This document shows positions 11,643 through 23,096 of a DNA stretch of 64,000 nt, one piece after another (the first letter of the stretch is position 1; each line of letters opens with the position of its first letter). The notes under the pieces are model-generated. The model had not been told where the DNA came from and made no database searches. It saw only the letters and a program-made list of their open reading frames with translations. Origin of the DNA: Stereocaulon alpinum. Lineage: Eukaryota; Ascomycota; Lecanoromycetes; Lecanorales; Stereocaulaceae. Where the stretch lies: positions 62,001-126,000 of the forward strand of contig JAEUBA010000020.1 of assembly GCA_018257865.1 (NCBI GenBank), in the 5' to 3' direction. A program made the translations under genes and the position numbers.

Positions 11643-13340
11643 TTTAGATGTTGTTCCACGTGGTATCTGGAACCAGTATATCGACGTTGGTTTTTAACTA
11701 GCGTGATGGAGTTGTGTAGAGTGAGAGCGAGAGTGAAATTGGAAGCGAGGCTGGGTGACGGAGCTTAAGAGCAGAGCAGACAGACAAGAGCGATGGCGTA
11801 ACTTAGTACAAATTAGCTGTGTTGTTGGTTGGGAAGGCTGGGAGGACTAAAAGGTTACATGTAGAGGTTGAGGGGAAAGAAGATAAGACTTGTGGAGTTG
11901 AAGATCTAGATCGGTACATCAAGGTCCACTAGGCCACAACAGTGAATGTCGAAGCACTGATTTCAGTGGCAAATTGGTCTAATCTTCAAAAGGGGGCAAG
12001 ACCAAATATGTGCTTGTAATACAGCTTGAGTTGTGATGATTTTTGAAAGCTTGTGGAATGATCAAGACCATCACAGGAAAAGTGTCTTCTAGGCAGCGTA
12101 ACTTGAAAAGATACTCAATCCCCCACGAGGGTTCTTGGTGGGCACACCTGTCTTCGACGATAGTACACGGAACTGCTCCCAAGTTCCGGGTCCGGAGGGC
12201 CCGCTCATTCCCACTTTGAGGGGCAAATGCAGGCTCATAATCCGTTGCATGGTAGCGGGCGTCGCAAGTCCCATTCCTTCAATCACATCGCGTACCGGTT
12301 CCCGTACTGCAAGTGACGAGACAGAATGTCGTCGCCCACGCCAAGAAAATAACGCGTTCGTGAGATCTACTACGCTAAATTAGCGTGCGGCCCCTGAGCA
12401 AACTCAAAGAAGTGGGGTTGACTAATGACGCTACACCCGTCTGGGAAACGTCAGGCATCTTTCTACAACATTGCGTGGGCAATGATAGCTATGAGTCACA
12501 TCTGCTTGCTGTTCTTCGCGAATACGTGGCAAGGAAATTGCAGGATGTCCAAGCGTCAGAAGCGGTTAGGAAGAAAGAAGCTGGTCGGTCCAAGTGCCGA
12601 AGCCATGTATATTGGTGTCGACTCTCATTGTTGGCACAGCTAGGCTGATCGGATCAGATCCTCAACTTCGTGCTCTCCGGGCTGCTCTTAGGCTCTCTTA
12701 CATTACAGGGGCAGGGAATCGCGGTTACCTCCCAAAGAAGATGGTCCAATTGTCTGGATTTCCTCAGCCTCGCCCAAGCATGCGGTAACATTTGTCCTAC
12801 AGCCGTTGACAAGCCCTTCGTATAGCCCTCAAGACTTCACTCCACGAAGTAATGTAAGACGTGGCAAATTGCTGTCCGTTGGGGCTTTGAGCCTTTGCCA
12901 AGATCCTCTAGTCCAGCAACTTGGTCACAGGCCTCCGGAACGTTCCCATACTTGCCTCCTACATACTTGTCTAGTATTCCATCAACACAACCCCTCACTT
13001 CACTTCGGTCTTGGAGTTCTCAGTCTCGGACTCTGGAGCTTCGCACAAAGTTCATCAAAGTGAATCTCAAAGCGACATACTTCCTTTTAATTCCTAGACC
13101 TTGTTCCTCTTTCAGCTTCTATACCCTTTCATCCACTTCGACTTGACTTTTGAGCTCTACCCTTAGTCTAACATAGTCACTACACTAGTCGAACCGGCCA
13201 GAAGAGCAGTAGTAGGTACTCGGATTTTTCATCGAACGAAGTATATCCGCTTCGTCCACCTCATTTCATTGCTTCATAACAGCATCCACCACAATTGTCA
13301 GATCCTCAGCCTGGTTGTAGTCAATTTAATCAGCGTCAAA
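11643..13340. other. Long intergenic region between cluster members 2 and 3
   Basis: 1.7 kb between divergent genes. The short open frames here (for example 12385-12648) show no domain, no family splice pattern and no codon structure that I trust. The last 200 bases before 13341 are CT-rich and look like a 5' leader. Confidence 0.4.
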
Positions 13341-14375
13341 ATGGTTCAAGGTCTCCCAGCAGTGAAATGGACCCCGGAGAATAACACCAAATTGCTTCAA
13401 GCCTTGGTGATTATGCACGCCGGAGCAATCGACCAGAAAAAGCTCGCCGCTGTCTTTGGTAAGTTGCCCTCATACGTCCAATAATACAGATATATTCCAG
13501 CACAAGTCAGACGTGTTTTATTTGTCAGTCTTCTGCTCGATTAGTGGTAATCTGCCCGAGCAAATTGTCACAGTCCCTACATGGCACACTTACATTCACC
13601 CAGATCGGGACATTCCTCTATTTCTTGGCTCATATTTTGATGTCTCGCTCCTGTACCCTGTCATATTTCTCGTAAGGGTCATCTGCGATCGCCACGATTG
13701 GGCGCTTTCCCCATGATTTTGCACACCTCTTGGAGAAACATGCCCACTAACGGGCAAGCTAGGTCCCAATGTCCCCGTTGCAGCTATCCAATACCGCTTG
13801 GGAGTCCTCCGTAAAGAGGGCGCTGCATTGGCACTTGCCGAGTCGAAACCGTCCCTGTCGTCTCCATCAAAGGCATCTACCCCAAAGAATGGGGACCGCG
13901 CAGGGGTAGTGTCTAGCGGAAAGGCCAAAGCCAAGCGCCGTGGGCGTGGTGGAATGTTGAGTGATGACGCCAGGTATGTTGTAGAACGTGCCACTTGCAG
14001 ATCGAACACTGACACGCTCGTAGCGATGATGAGACTATGAGTTCCATTGAGGCCGGTGGTGAGGTGCAGGAAACCGAGAATTCGATTACCGCCAATGGTT
14101 CTACTACGCCAGCTGCATCAGCGAAGCGGGGTAAAACCTTAGGTGGTCGCATTACCAAGGCTCGGATCTCACCTCGCAAAAATACCAAGAAAAATTACAA
14201 AAACTTGGAGGATCCTTTTGCTGGGGTGGAAGCCACTGATGCGGACGGCGAAAAAATCTTCGAGACCGACATGTCGGACAGCGAGGACCCAAATGCCAGC
14301 GATAAGGAGTTCGGCGTAGCAAAGCAAGATGACGCTGTCCCAATGGACGAGACCGTTCAGGATGCTATCGATTGA
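13341..14375 (+). CDS. Small Myb/SANT-like domain protein (cluster member 3)
   Basis: Exons 13341-13458, 13763-13973 and 14024-14375 join in frame (226 aa). The domain reads MVQGLPAVKWTPENNTKLLQ, ALVIMHAGAIDQKKLAAVF, then GPNVPVAAIQYRLGVLRKEG. The first intron is long for this locus (304 nt) and falls in phase 1 after AAVF, the same helix-2/helix-3 boundary as in other members. The second, 50 nt, lies after MLSDDA. The tail has a KAKAKRRGRGG basic patch, then SAKRGKTLGGRITKARISPR, then an acidic DMSDSEDPNASDKE stretch. No psi-K-x-E site is seen. Likely nuclear by composition; function is inferred only from the fold. The acceptor of the long intron is the least certain splice call. Confidence 0.72.
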
Positions 14376-16094
14376 TACGAGACGACATCGTTATCGCTAT
14401 TCTCATGCATTCATGCGCATCGTCGGCATTTTCAACGCTGTGATAGACAGTGGGTGGGACATTCAAAACAGCAACGACGAATCATTACCATACTTGTAAC
14501 TTTCTTACGTTCTTCACACGCACATTGGGCGTTTCAAGGGGGCAAGGGGAAGGCATGATCGTTTCGAAGGGTCGAACTTCACGGGCCAGGACCACTTCGT
14601 GTATCAAAAGCTCGTACTTACGTGCACTTTTGGCGTCAGCAGCGCAACAAGTGGCAGAAGGGTGATCTCTAGCAATCACGTGTACTCTAGCTCGACAGCT
14701 CGTGTTTTGCGCTGTGCAAAGCATTGACCAAAAGCCAGGAAATCCAAGCTCCGAATGGCTCTATACAGCCACTATGTCTGTAATTTCGGTCAACTTCCTT
14801 GGTTATCTCCCCGAATCCTGCTGCCTAAGGTAGGAAGCATTATTGAAGCTATCGATCGCAAGGATCTAAAGTGCTTGCAGCAGCGCGAACCCGTTTACGC
14901 GGTTTCACGCGTATTTTAATCCCTGCTTCCCCGTTGACGCTAGACCTGCAGAGCTGGACAACGCAAACCTCTGCATGTCTCAATTCGAAGCATGCAGGAC
15001 AATGTGAATGTTTGCTTTGGGCGGCGGAGAGTGTCAACTGCCGTGTCTTGAGTCTTCGAGATATCCCCCATCAGCTATAGATCTTAGACCTGTAGCTCGC
15101 ACGCTTTCTAAAGGCGTCATTTCCCTGTCGCAATCCTGCCCCAAACCGTCATATTCCCATACGGCCCCCAGCCTCTCCAATCCCCGCAACCCTGTGGCGT
15201 TCTCGTGGCCACGTTCTCACCCAATTGATCGATGATTGTCCAGCACGCTAGAACGCGGCCTACCTTCCGTTACCTTACGGTTGACTTCCCGGGGAAGTAT
15301 GGCACCTGCATTAGCCTAAATTAGCGTGGCGCCGATCGAGTCCAAAATTGACGACGCGCAGACTTGCAGAATGTGATAGATAACGTTGCTCCTGGATACA
15401 GTCTGAGCAGCCCCTGATATGACGATTCGTCACGTTCAGAGGCGGGTTGTGAGTCATAGCGATAATAGCGTGGGGCATTGTGCCCAAACCGGGCGCTCAA
15501 ACTTTGGAGGGGGGGTAGAATCATGCCGGCATCTGAGTATGTGGGCTAGGGGAACCCGGTGAGCTGTCCGGTTCGAGTGACTATATCTGTGGGCAAGAGT
15601 GTGTGCTGTGTATAAGTGTGGACTCCTTTCCTGGAACTTGTACCTCTCATTGTCCATATTCTCCTCGAACTCGAATCCCGAAGTACCATGCTTGTGTGAT
15701 TGCTGGATCTACAGCGTCAGACTGTGCAACCTCGGCCAAGACCGCAGATATTCACTGTTATTGCGTAAAACCATATCAGAACTTTTACATCTTCCATTAC
15801 CCCGCCTCCGTCATCTGTCTCAGATCTAGAACTCAACGACATCGCACACTTTCTCATCAGTCACGCACAGTACAGTGAGTCCGATCCATCTCACCCAATC
15901 AAGAACCAGGACCAAACGTCATTTTACATCTTTCAATTGAACCCCGCTCTTCTCATCCCAAAAAGCCGATGTAACTCGGCCTTTGAATCACTAACCTCAA
16001 CACAGATCTTCACAATTCTTACTTATCGCGCACAACCACAATCTGTCACATAACAACCAGCCTACAGTTAGGCCTTAGCTACTACCCACTCATA
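14376..16094. other. Intergenic between cluster members 3 and 4
   Basis: 1.7 kb without a supportable gene. The 200 bases before 16095 are pyrimidine-rich leader. Confidence 0.4.
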
Positions 16095-16893
16095 ATGCCC
16101 GTCAATTGGAAGGATGCGGATGCGTTCACGCGCCTCCTTGCTGCCATGGTCGCAGCCCAAGACATGAAGGTAAGTCACGACTAAGCTTTACACTACTACC
16201 GCTTCCCCTCTTTCTACATACATGATACTCCATGTCCTTAAGAATGTACTGTCCTGCGTGCATTTTGGTCCTATCGTTGCAGATTTCTCGTCCTCGCTCG
16301 CTGCATTCCGCCACACCTCGTTACATTGAACAACGAGTCACTAACATCGTCACCCTTCCAGCTCGACTACCGCAAGATCGCCACCATGTACGGCAACGGT
16401 ACGTCTTCTCCTTCTCACCATCTTCCACTCAACCAACGTCAACTACATTCCTCCCTCTCTTCATACCAAACCCTAACACCTCCCAGGCGCAACCTACGAC
16501 AGCATCGAAGGCCGCTTCCGTATCATCAAAAAAGAAGCCGCCGTCCTAAAATCCGAAATCGACACCGGCGCTCGTCCCGAGGCCCCTGCTCGTGGCAAAG
16601 ACAGCAACTCCACCACCAGTACACCCAAAAAACCCAAAACAACCACTAGTACGCCAAAGAAAGACAAGACCGTTAGCGGCCGCGTCAGCAAATCTACGAA
16701 TAACACTCCCACCAAGAAGGGTGGGAATAGCGTCAAAGGTATCAAGGAGGAGCCGGACAGTAGTTTTAGTAGCTTCTTGAGCGGGAATGTGTTGGAGGAG
16801 GATGGAGAGATTGGGGGTGAGAGCGAGGGAGATTTGATGGCTGCGGGGATGATGGATGCGAATGGGTATTTTGGTATGGATGAGAGTTTTTGA
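16095..16893 (+). CDS. Small Myb/SANT-like domain protein (cluster member 4)
   Basis: Exons 16095-16169, 16362-16398 and 16487-16893 join in frame (172 aa). The domain is MPVNWKDADAFTRLLAAMVA, AQDMK, LDYRKIATMYGNG, then ATYDSIEGRFRIIKKEA. The first intron lies exactly between AQDMK and LDYRKIA (phase 0), and the second after YGN (phase 1). The 37-nt middle exon encodes only helix 2. The tail is Thr/Ser/Lys-rich (TTSTPKK repeated), carries a GIKEEPDSS psi-K-x-E site, and ends acidic. Codon composition changes from C-rich to G-rich near 16730. Probable nuclear DNA or chromatin-binding protein by fold. Confidence 0.8.
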
Positions 16894-18490
16894 TGGAAAC
16901 CCTCTATTTCTGAAGTCACGCACGGTAGACTTGGAAATTACTTCGTTCGCATCGCGCATGCAACGCTATGCCCTACCTTACCTTTCACTCCATGAATCAA
17001 AACAGCGACGTCAAATCCATGAATGAAAAGATATCGAGCTCTCACATCTCCTCCCTAACGCAATCAATTCAACCCACAACAATCCCAATCACCAAGTCCC
17101 AAGTCCCAAGCTTCCTTCCTCCTTGCGCACTTTTCCTCAATCTACAACAAACCAATACAGAAACCAACCCTCTTGCCGTCCAGCCCTACACGTTTCGTCT
17201 TTATTCACACCTTAGGCCTCCAGCGTCTAATGCCTCATGTAATCGGCTCCCGTTTTTCTCAACTTAATCGAGGAAACATGAAATGCGATTTGGCTTGCAT
17301 AGACAACATACAGCGCGTTGATGGTCCGCCCGCATTGCTTTATCCGGAGATACCTGGACCAGGTTCGAGTACGCTGATAGCGATTTCACTTTCCTGCAGT
17401 TCAGGCTCGCCTCTAAGGAATTCATACTACATGCCCCCCTTCTCTGTATAGGCTAGGATTTTCGCGTCAGGGCTGTAGTACGTGGATTGTTCTACGTGTT
17501 TGCTTCTAAGCAACATAGCTCCCCTCGTCAAGTCGTCCAATGGGGTATCTTATCTTATACTGCCATTCCCGGAGTCAAGGTGGCGTGTTCCATGAAATCG
17601 GGTTTTGAAGCGGGTGATTAGCTAAGGTGAGGTAGGGAGTATGTGGTTGAATGCAACCCCCCACCCCCCGGTACGTTGTTCCGATATTGACAGACTGAAG
17701 GTGTGCAGCTGCGGTAGGCATTGGCATTGGCGTTGCTAAACACATTCTATTTCGACACATGCGATGCTTATATTATATGGTATGGTTTAACGTAGACGCG
17801 GAAGATAGGAAGCGGTTGGGCCATGCGGTTGGGAGAGAGGATGTTGGGGTTGGGTTGGTAAAAGAATAGAATGGGTTGGGGAGTATGCATTTGCTGCGTG
17901 TTTTTGTCATTGGAGAAGATTGTAAGGGCTGGTTTTGGGATATGTTTTTGCTTGTTTTTGGTGGGATGTGAGGGTGGGAGTTGTGCTTGTTTGCTTGTTC
18001 TTGTTGAGGTGGGTTCTTGGTTTGGATATTGGTTTTGGGTACTTTGTACTCAATCTGGTGTTGGAATGATACTGGTTTATATAGACGAGACGGCGTGGAG
18101 GGGGGAGAGTGTGATGTGTTTGGAGTCTTGTTTTGGTGGCTATCTGTCTAACTGGCTAATGCTGATACCGCTTAAGTCGTCTCCTGACACCCATCTGGTG
18201 ATTATCTCGCGCCCCTGAAGTGGCGATGTGATATTCTCTCTCCCATATGAAACTTCCCCTGATATCCAGCCCGCGCGAAAAGAAGCGCTGTGGAAGTATG
18301 TACACCATTCATAACATGAAAGCTCGTAATTAATCTCACTGCTCAGGTTTGGAAAGTAGGCGCCTGATACATGCATACCGTTCATGCCTCCTTCTGAGAC
18401 CTAAGCGTCGTAGAGACTGCAGCCTGTCAGTACATGACCGACAAATAATGGAGATCACATGACTCACTCATCACGCTCAAGATCTACACC
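16894..18490. other. Intergenic between convergent cluster members 4 and 5
   Basis: 1.6 kb between the 3' ends of two convergent genes. The stretch 17820-18060 is G/T-rich on the plus strand with many GGGTTGG-like words. No gene or RNA is recognised. Confidence 0.4.
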
Positions 18491-18982
18491 CTACTCCCTA
18501 TCCTCGTCTTCCTCGGCTTTGAAGAGCTTAGCTCCGAGATTGTTCGGTGCAGGTGACATAGCTTCGCCATGTTTGGTGTCTTCGGTTTTGATCTTGGTCC
18601 TGCGGGATCTTTTGGTAGGGGGAAGACGAGGAGGTTCTTCGTCATCGTCCTCTGCGACTGCAGGGGTTGGGGCATTACGTTTACGGCCTTTTGCAGCAGG
18701 TTTGGTGGTCTTAGTAGAGGCTGGAGTGTTGTTGCTGGTGTCAGTAGCTGCACTGGACTTGAAACCCTTTTTGATTCCCTTTTGGTATGCTTGTCTATGG
18801 ATTGTCAGTAACAGAGCACAGAAAGAATGATGGCATGATACCTACTTGACGGATTCGACGGTGTAGCCTTCGCCCATAGCGGCTGCGATCCGGGGCCATG
18901 GTAGAGCTTTGGGATCTAAGATTTCGATTATGGTGAGTAGTAGTTTCAATTTGTTTGCGGTATCCCAGACTTTGCCGACCAT
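18491..18982 (-). CDS. Small Myb/SANT-like domain protein (cluster member 5)
   Basis: Minus-strand exons 18982-18846 and 18794-18491 join in frame (146 aa) after removal of a 51-nt intron. The domain is MVGKVWDTANKLKLLLTIIE, ILDPKALPWPRIAAAMGEG, then YTVESVKQAYQKGIKKGFK. The single intron is in phase 2 inside helix 3 (ESVK). The tail runs from Ser/Thr-rich to a KRSRRTKIKTED segment that combines a basic nuclear-signal-like patch with a psi-K-x-E site, and ends in an acidic EEDEDRE. The start is supported by the Trp and KLLL spacing shared with the paralogues. It is convergent with member 4. Confidence 0.75.
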
Positions 18983-20140
18983 GATTGTGGTGATTGGTGG
19001 GTGTGAAGGTGGAGGGATATGATTAACGTGTTCGTTGGATGGTGGTCGTTATATGATTCGAATTGCGATGCTGTTAAGTGGGTGGTTGAAAGACGAAACG
19101 TTAACGTTAAGATGTAGTATAGCAAGTGGATGACAACTTAATCTAAAGAGGGGAAGTGATTATGGAGATATAAGCTCAGTATTATTAGAGGTCCGAATAT
19201 AGCGAAATGTTAACTTCGAAGTGAATCTGATATCAGGCCTAAACGCTAACTGGTTCCTTTAATTATTAGTAATCCTGCAATCTTACGGATAGCCTCGGTA
19301 ATAAGATCATGCTTTCAGATCAACGGAAATTGGGATCATATGGCTATCATCCTGAATATCTTGCGCTTAGCGAACACTATGTGTAAGGTCTTGAGTTATT
19401 TTTACTGTAGATGCTTTACCTGCCGGCTAGAAATACTGGCTATACCGGATATCTGGCCCTAGCCTATAGTCCTAGAGCCTCACTGGTAGCGTATATCTTG
19501 CTCAAGGCTCGTAGAACGCGGCTCCTTACATAATCTCACCTATTGCTATTGGAGGCTATCTTTAATGCTTTATTGCTTGGAATAGAGGTCATCTGGGCGC
19601 TAAAGAACGTGCTCAGATCAAGAGCTGTACGGTTGAGTTCGGTGACATTGCGTTTAGCCAGTGTAACAGGCGAAGTCACGTTCCTCAGACCCTTTATATT
19701 CATCTTTCTTTGATATAGGGTAAGAATCAAGGGCACCAATTATAGATGGTCTTGCTGCGAGACTCGTAGGCCGGTTGTTTGACGTAGGGTCCGTAGATCA
19801 TAGTTTTTCTCTTTTATTCATGACTTTGATGCGGCAAGCCGATCGACAAGGACCCAGATTTCCACCTATAATAAAGTAGGAACTTCTTTAATGCAGCCTT
19901 GCGCAATAGAAAGAACTGCGGAAACTCAGCTTTGTGTGCCTAGGCTAACGTTCGCGAAGTTACATATTTCTAGATTCTCTCACTCCTCTTCACTCGATCA
20001 TTGATCGAAACATTATTCCTACTACAGTCAGCCTAGAGACGTGTGCAGCTTCTCTTGGGTCTCAATTACTTCAGAGAAGGGAGACCATACAAGATCACAG
20101 CAACGAACCCACTGCAAGAAGCTTTGCAAATTGTTCCATC
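18983..20140. other. Intergenic between divergent cluster members 5 and 6
   Basis: 1.16 kb, noticeably AT-richer (19150-19950) than its surroundings but with CA and TG present, so not heavily RIP-mutated. It may be an old repeat relic; nothing specific is recognised. Confidence 0.35.
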
Positions 20141-20883
20141 ATGGCCAGCCTCCGCAGAAATCGTACTATGCCCACAGATGGCGCGATTGCCAAGTTCCTC
20201 TATACGATCCTGAAACAGCTCGATCTTAAGTCGGTATGTCCAAATGAGTCACAACTCCAACATCAGGGACTCCAAGCTCATATCTCAAACAGATCGACTG
20301 GCAGGAAGTTGCCAATGGCCTTGATATCACTAATGGCCACGCTGCGCGCATGCGATTCTCGCGATTCAAGCAGCAAATGGAAGGAACCGCATCCCAACCT
20401 CGCAAGCCAAAACCCGCCGCTCCTCGTCCCAAGAAGACTAAGCCTGAAAAGCCTCCTTCTTCGACAAAAGCCCCCATCAACCCTCAAGTCGATGAACAAC
20501 AAGAAGCGGATATTAAGGGAGAACCTATCGTCAAGGGAGAGCCTGAGCTCCAAAGACAAGATGGTGCCCAAGGCGAGCTTTTCGTCAAGGCGGAGCCAGG
20601 ATTAGAAGACGCGGTCATGCAGGACGTTGAGCTGGAGGCTAAACTCGAGCCAACAATCAAAGAAGAGATAACAGAGGACGGATTACTGTGGGCAAACGGG
20701 GGAATCGCCAACTCTGGATCGACGCAGGAAACCACCCCAGAGCTTCATCCACAATCGTTCGAGGCTCCCTACCTATCAGACAAGGTAGCTCATCAGCTGT
20801 ACCTAGAACCATTCGTTCAGGAGGAGGATTCTGAGAACACCCAAGTGTCCATTGTGAAGCGAGAATCTACTTGCGAGATCTGA
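20141..20883 (+). CDS. Myb/SANT-like domain protein with SUMO-type sites (cluster member 6)
   Basis: Exons 20141-20233 and 20293-20883 join in frame (227 aa). The domain is IAKFLYTILKQLDLKS, IDWQEVANGLDITNGHAARM, then RFSRFKQQMEG. The NGHAARMRFSRFKQQMEG block is, to my knowledge, strongly conserved across Pezizomycotina, so this is probably the ancestral, best-conserved member. The 59-nt intron lies in phase 0 before IDWQEVA, the same place as in members 4, 7 and 8. A Pro/Lys-rich linker (KPKPAAPRPKKTKPEKP) leads to an acidic tail with IKGEP, VKGEP, VKAEP, IKEE and VKRE, five psi-K-x-E sites in about 130 residues. DNA binding and sumoylation are inferences from sequence. Confidence 0.82.
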
Positions 20884-21414
20884 GTACCTCATATCATTAG
20901 AATTAGACAGACGATGTATTACTTTTCATAAACGAGGCTCTCAGCGATCCGGGTGCCCAAGCAGCTGCACTCTTGATCATAGTCATACCATGCTTCAAGT
21001 GTTCTTAATGGCGACGACCGAAGCATACCACATAGAGGAGATTAGCCCACCAGCACGCAAATCCAGCCAGCTCGCCACCTGGTCCAGGCATTAGTCACTG
21101 GTAAAGGCCTCCCTAAACGTTTGGTGAGAGGCGAATATCCGTCCGTTACCGGCTTAGCGCTAGTAAATAGCGGGAGTCGAGTTTCATCGATTACTTCACC
21201 GTCGCCCTCTCACTTGGCCTATATCACTATCCAATTCCCAAATTTTCTCCTCGAGCTTTCCTCTTCCAACACTTGCTCTCTCGCATCAACTGCTTGCAGG
21301 GATACACATCAGTCGTACGTATCGTCTCGACTGTTCGTCGGAACAAAAGAGCTTGCTTAAAATTTCCGCAGTCAAACCCTCACTTACCGACGACCCACAC
21401 AATCAACCGACGCA
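20884..21414. other. Intergenic between cluster members 6 and 7
   Basis: 530 bases; the last 200 are CT-rich leader for the gene at 21415. No other feature is seen. Confidence 0.4.
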
Positions 21415-22113
21415 ATGTCCATCCTAAGCGACCGGGACCTTGCGCTCATGCAAGTAGTATTCAAGAATCTCACAGGCGATATTGGTGACCTGGTAAGCGT
21501 ATGCCCTTTGTGCATTGGTTATTGCCTTATACCACTCCAACCAAGTAGTATTCTCACCAGAAATGGGGCAATATGCCAACATTCTGCCGCACATCGTGTT
21601 GCTCCTACGACGATTTCTAACCAGGTCCGCGTAGGTCAATTTCGAAAACGTCGCAAAAGAATACGGCTACAAAGACAAATCCAACGCCCGCACGTGCTTC
21701 CGTCGCCTGATACAGAAGATTTCCGATGCTGACGGAGCCGGTGCAACGACCAAATCAGCCCCAAAGAAGCGTGGTTTGGATGTGATGGGAGATGGAGAAG
21801 CTGAGGATGGCGACATCACTATTTCTAAGCCAGTTAAGAAGACTAGAACATCCACAAAGAAGAGTAAGCATGTAACTGATTAGTGCATGATCCAAACTAA
21901 CAGTGTGCAGCTGCCAGCTCCAAGAAGGTTGCCGTCAAGCAAAAGGACAACAAGTTGGAGTCGAAGGTTGCCGTCGATCAAAAGGACAACGAGTTGGAGT
22001 CGGTGGATACTGAAGTTGATATCAAGCAGGAGCCTGAATGTTCGTACTTCCGTAAACGTGTGACTACCGCATCTAACGCTTCCACAGCCGGCGAAGTCGA
22101 TGAATATGCTTGA
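21415..22113 (+). CDS. Small Myb/SANT-like domain protein (cluster member 7)
   Basis: Exons 21415-21492, 21635-21863, 21911-22039 and 22088-22113 join in frame (153 aa). The domain is MSILSDRDLALMQVVFKNLT, GDIGDL, VNFENVAKEYGYKDKSN, then ARTCFRRLIQKIS. The first intron precedes VNFENVA in phase 0. The second (47 nt) must be removed because reading through meets TAG. The last (48 nt, GTTCGT donor, TCTAAC branch-like site, CACAG acceptor) is a multiple of three without stops, so splicing it is optional for the frame. The tail has an imperfect 13-residue duplication (KVAVKQKDNKLES) and VDIKQEPE, a psi-K-x-E site. Function is inferred from the domain only. Confidence 0.72.
21925..22002 (+). repeat. 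39-bp tandem duplication inside cluster member 7
   Basis: Two adjacent 39-bp copies (21925-21963, 21964-22002) start AAGGTTGCCGTC and end TTGGAGTCG. They differ at three bases. They encode KVAVKQKDNKLES and KVAVDQKDNELES, a recent in-frame tail expansion. Confidence 0.9.
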
Positions 22114-22687
22114 GAATTCTTCACATACCGGCGAATATGAGGTCGATCAGGAGGCTAGGTCTTGCTATTGGATGTTCCTGTGTGAAATTTGGCCTTTGTG
22201 GCTTCGGACTGGCTTCGTTAGAAGGTGGAAACCAGTGGCCTAGTTAGTGAGAATGACATCAACCGCGGCTCATGCATATCTTCCGTAGCCATGATAGCAT
22301 TGCTAGAGCCCTCAATCGCTGAATTCTTCCATCAGTTCTACTCACGCGCTAGGTGACAGCCTGTGGTTTCCCAATGCCCACCAAGAGATAACCCCGTACA
22401 TAGAATGAGGCACATAGTATACAACGTCTTTCACGATCAAGCATGCATAGTTATGCTGATTGCCCTATGTTCCAATTAACACAAGGGTCTGAATGCGGCT
22501 AGGGGCTGCGGATCTCCGAGCCTTGAAAGCTTCGGCATGTAAACATCCACATTTCTTTCACCCACCTTTGACATCAGCAAGTTTGCTTGCGAATAGACTC
22601 CCATTGCCACAACATTAGCACCACCAGCATAGACATAGCTGCATATCTAGCATCCTGAGCAGTCCTGAGCATACATTTGATAAGACA
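22114..22687. other. Intergenic between cluster member 7 and coiled-coil gene
   Basis: 574 bases of ordinary composition, with no gene, RNA or repeat recognised. Confidence 0.35.
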
Positions 22688-23051
22688 ATGGGCCGCTTGC
22701 TTCGCAGTAAGTACTTGTCACCTCACCAACTCATCTTCTGCCTCAGAACATCTTACTCACTAATACGCCCGTCAAGAAGCCAATCGTACTATCACTAGAC
22801 TGCAGAGAATCATCATAAGACAACAAACGCACAATCGACGCCAGCAAGAACTCGTTGCGACGTTTCAAGATCTCTGTGCGCGTCAGGAAGCTGCACTCAA
22901 AGAACTCAACCAGCAGTTTGAGGAGCTTCAGATCATCGCCAATCAGCAGCAAGAGCTCCTTCGTGATATTTATAGTGCCGCTCTCGGTTCAGAAGAAGAT
23001 AATAGTGAGGACAACAGCAACAACGACGACAACATCGAACTCGGCACCTAG
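22688..23051 (+). CDS. Small Gln-rich coiled-coil protein
   Basis: Exon 1 (22688-22706) encodes only MGRLLR plus one base. A 70-nt intron (GTAAGT donor, ACTAAT branch-like site, CAAG acceptor) leads to exon 2 (22777-23051), giving 97 aa. The protein starts basic (MGRLLRKANRTITRLQRIII). A helical, heptad-like segment with RQEAALKELNQQFEELQIIA follows, then an acidic Asn/Asp/Glu tail. It lacks the Myb/SANT-like domain. It sits 45 bp before the start of cluster member 8 on the same strand. An alternative acceptor at 22746 would read into an early stop. Function unknown; it may self-associate or pair with the cluster proteins, but nothing in the sequence proves that. Confidence 0.5.
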
Positions 23052-23096
23052 GCAACATCCTTGATACGCTTAGGTGACTTCACGCAATCCTCCACA

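Noticed and set aside
12385..12648. Plus-strand frame of 87 codons between cluster members 2 and 3
   Set aside because: No domain, no family intron pattern, overlapping frames of equal quality; chance level.
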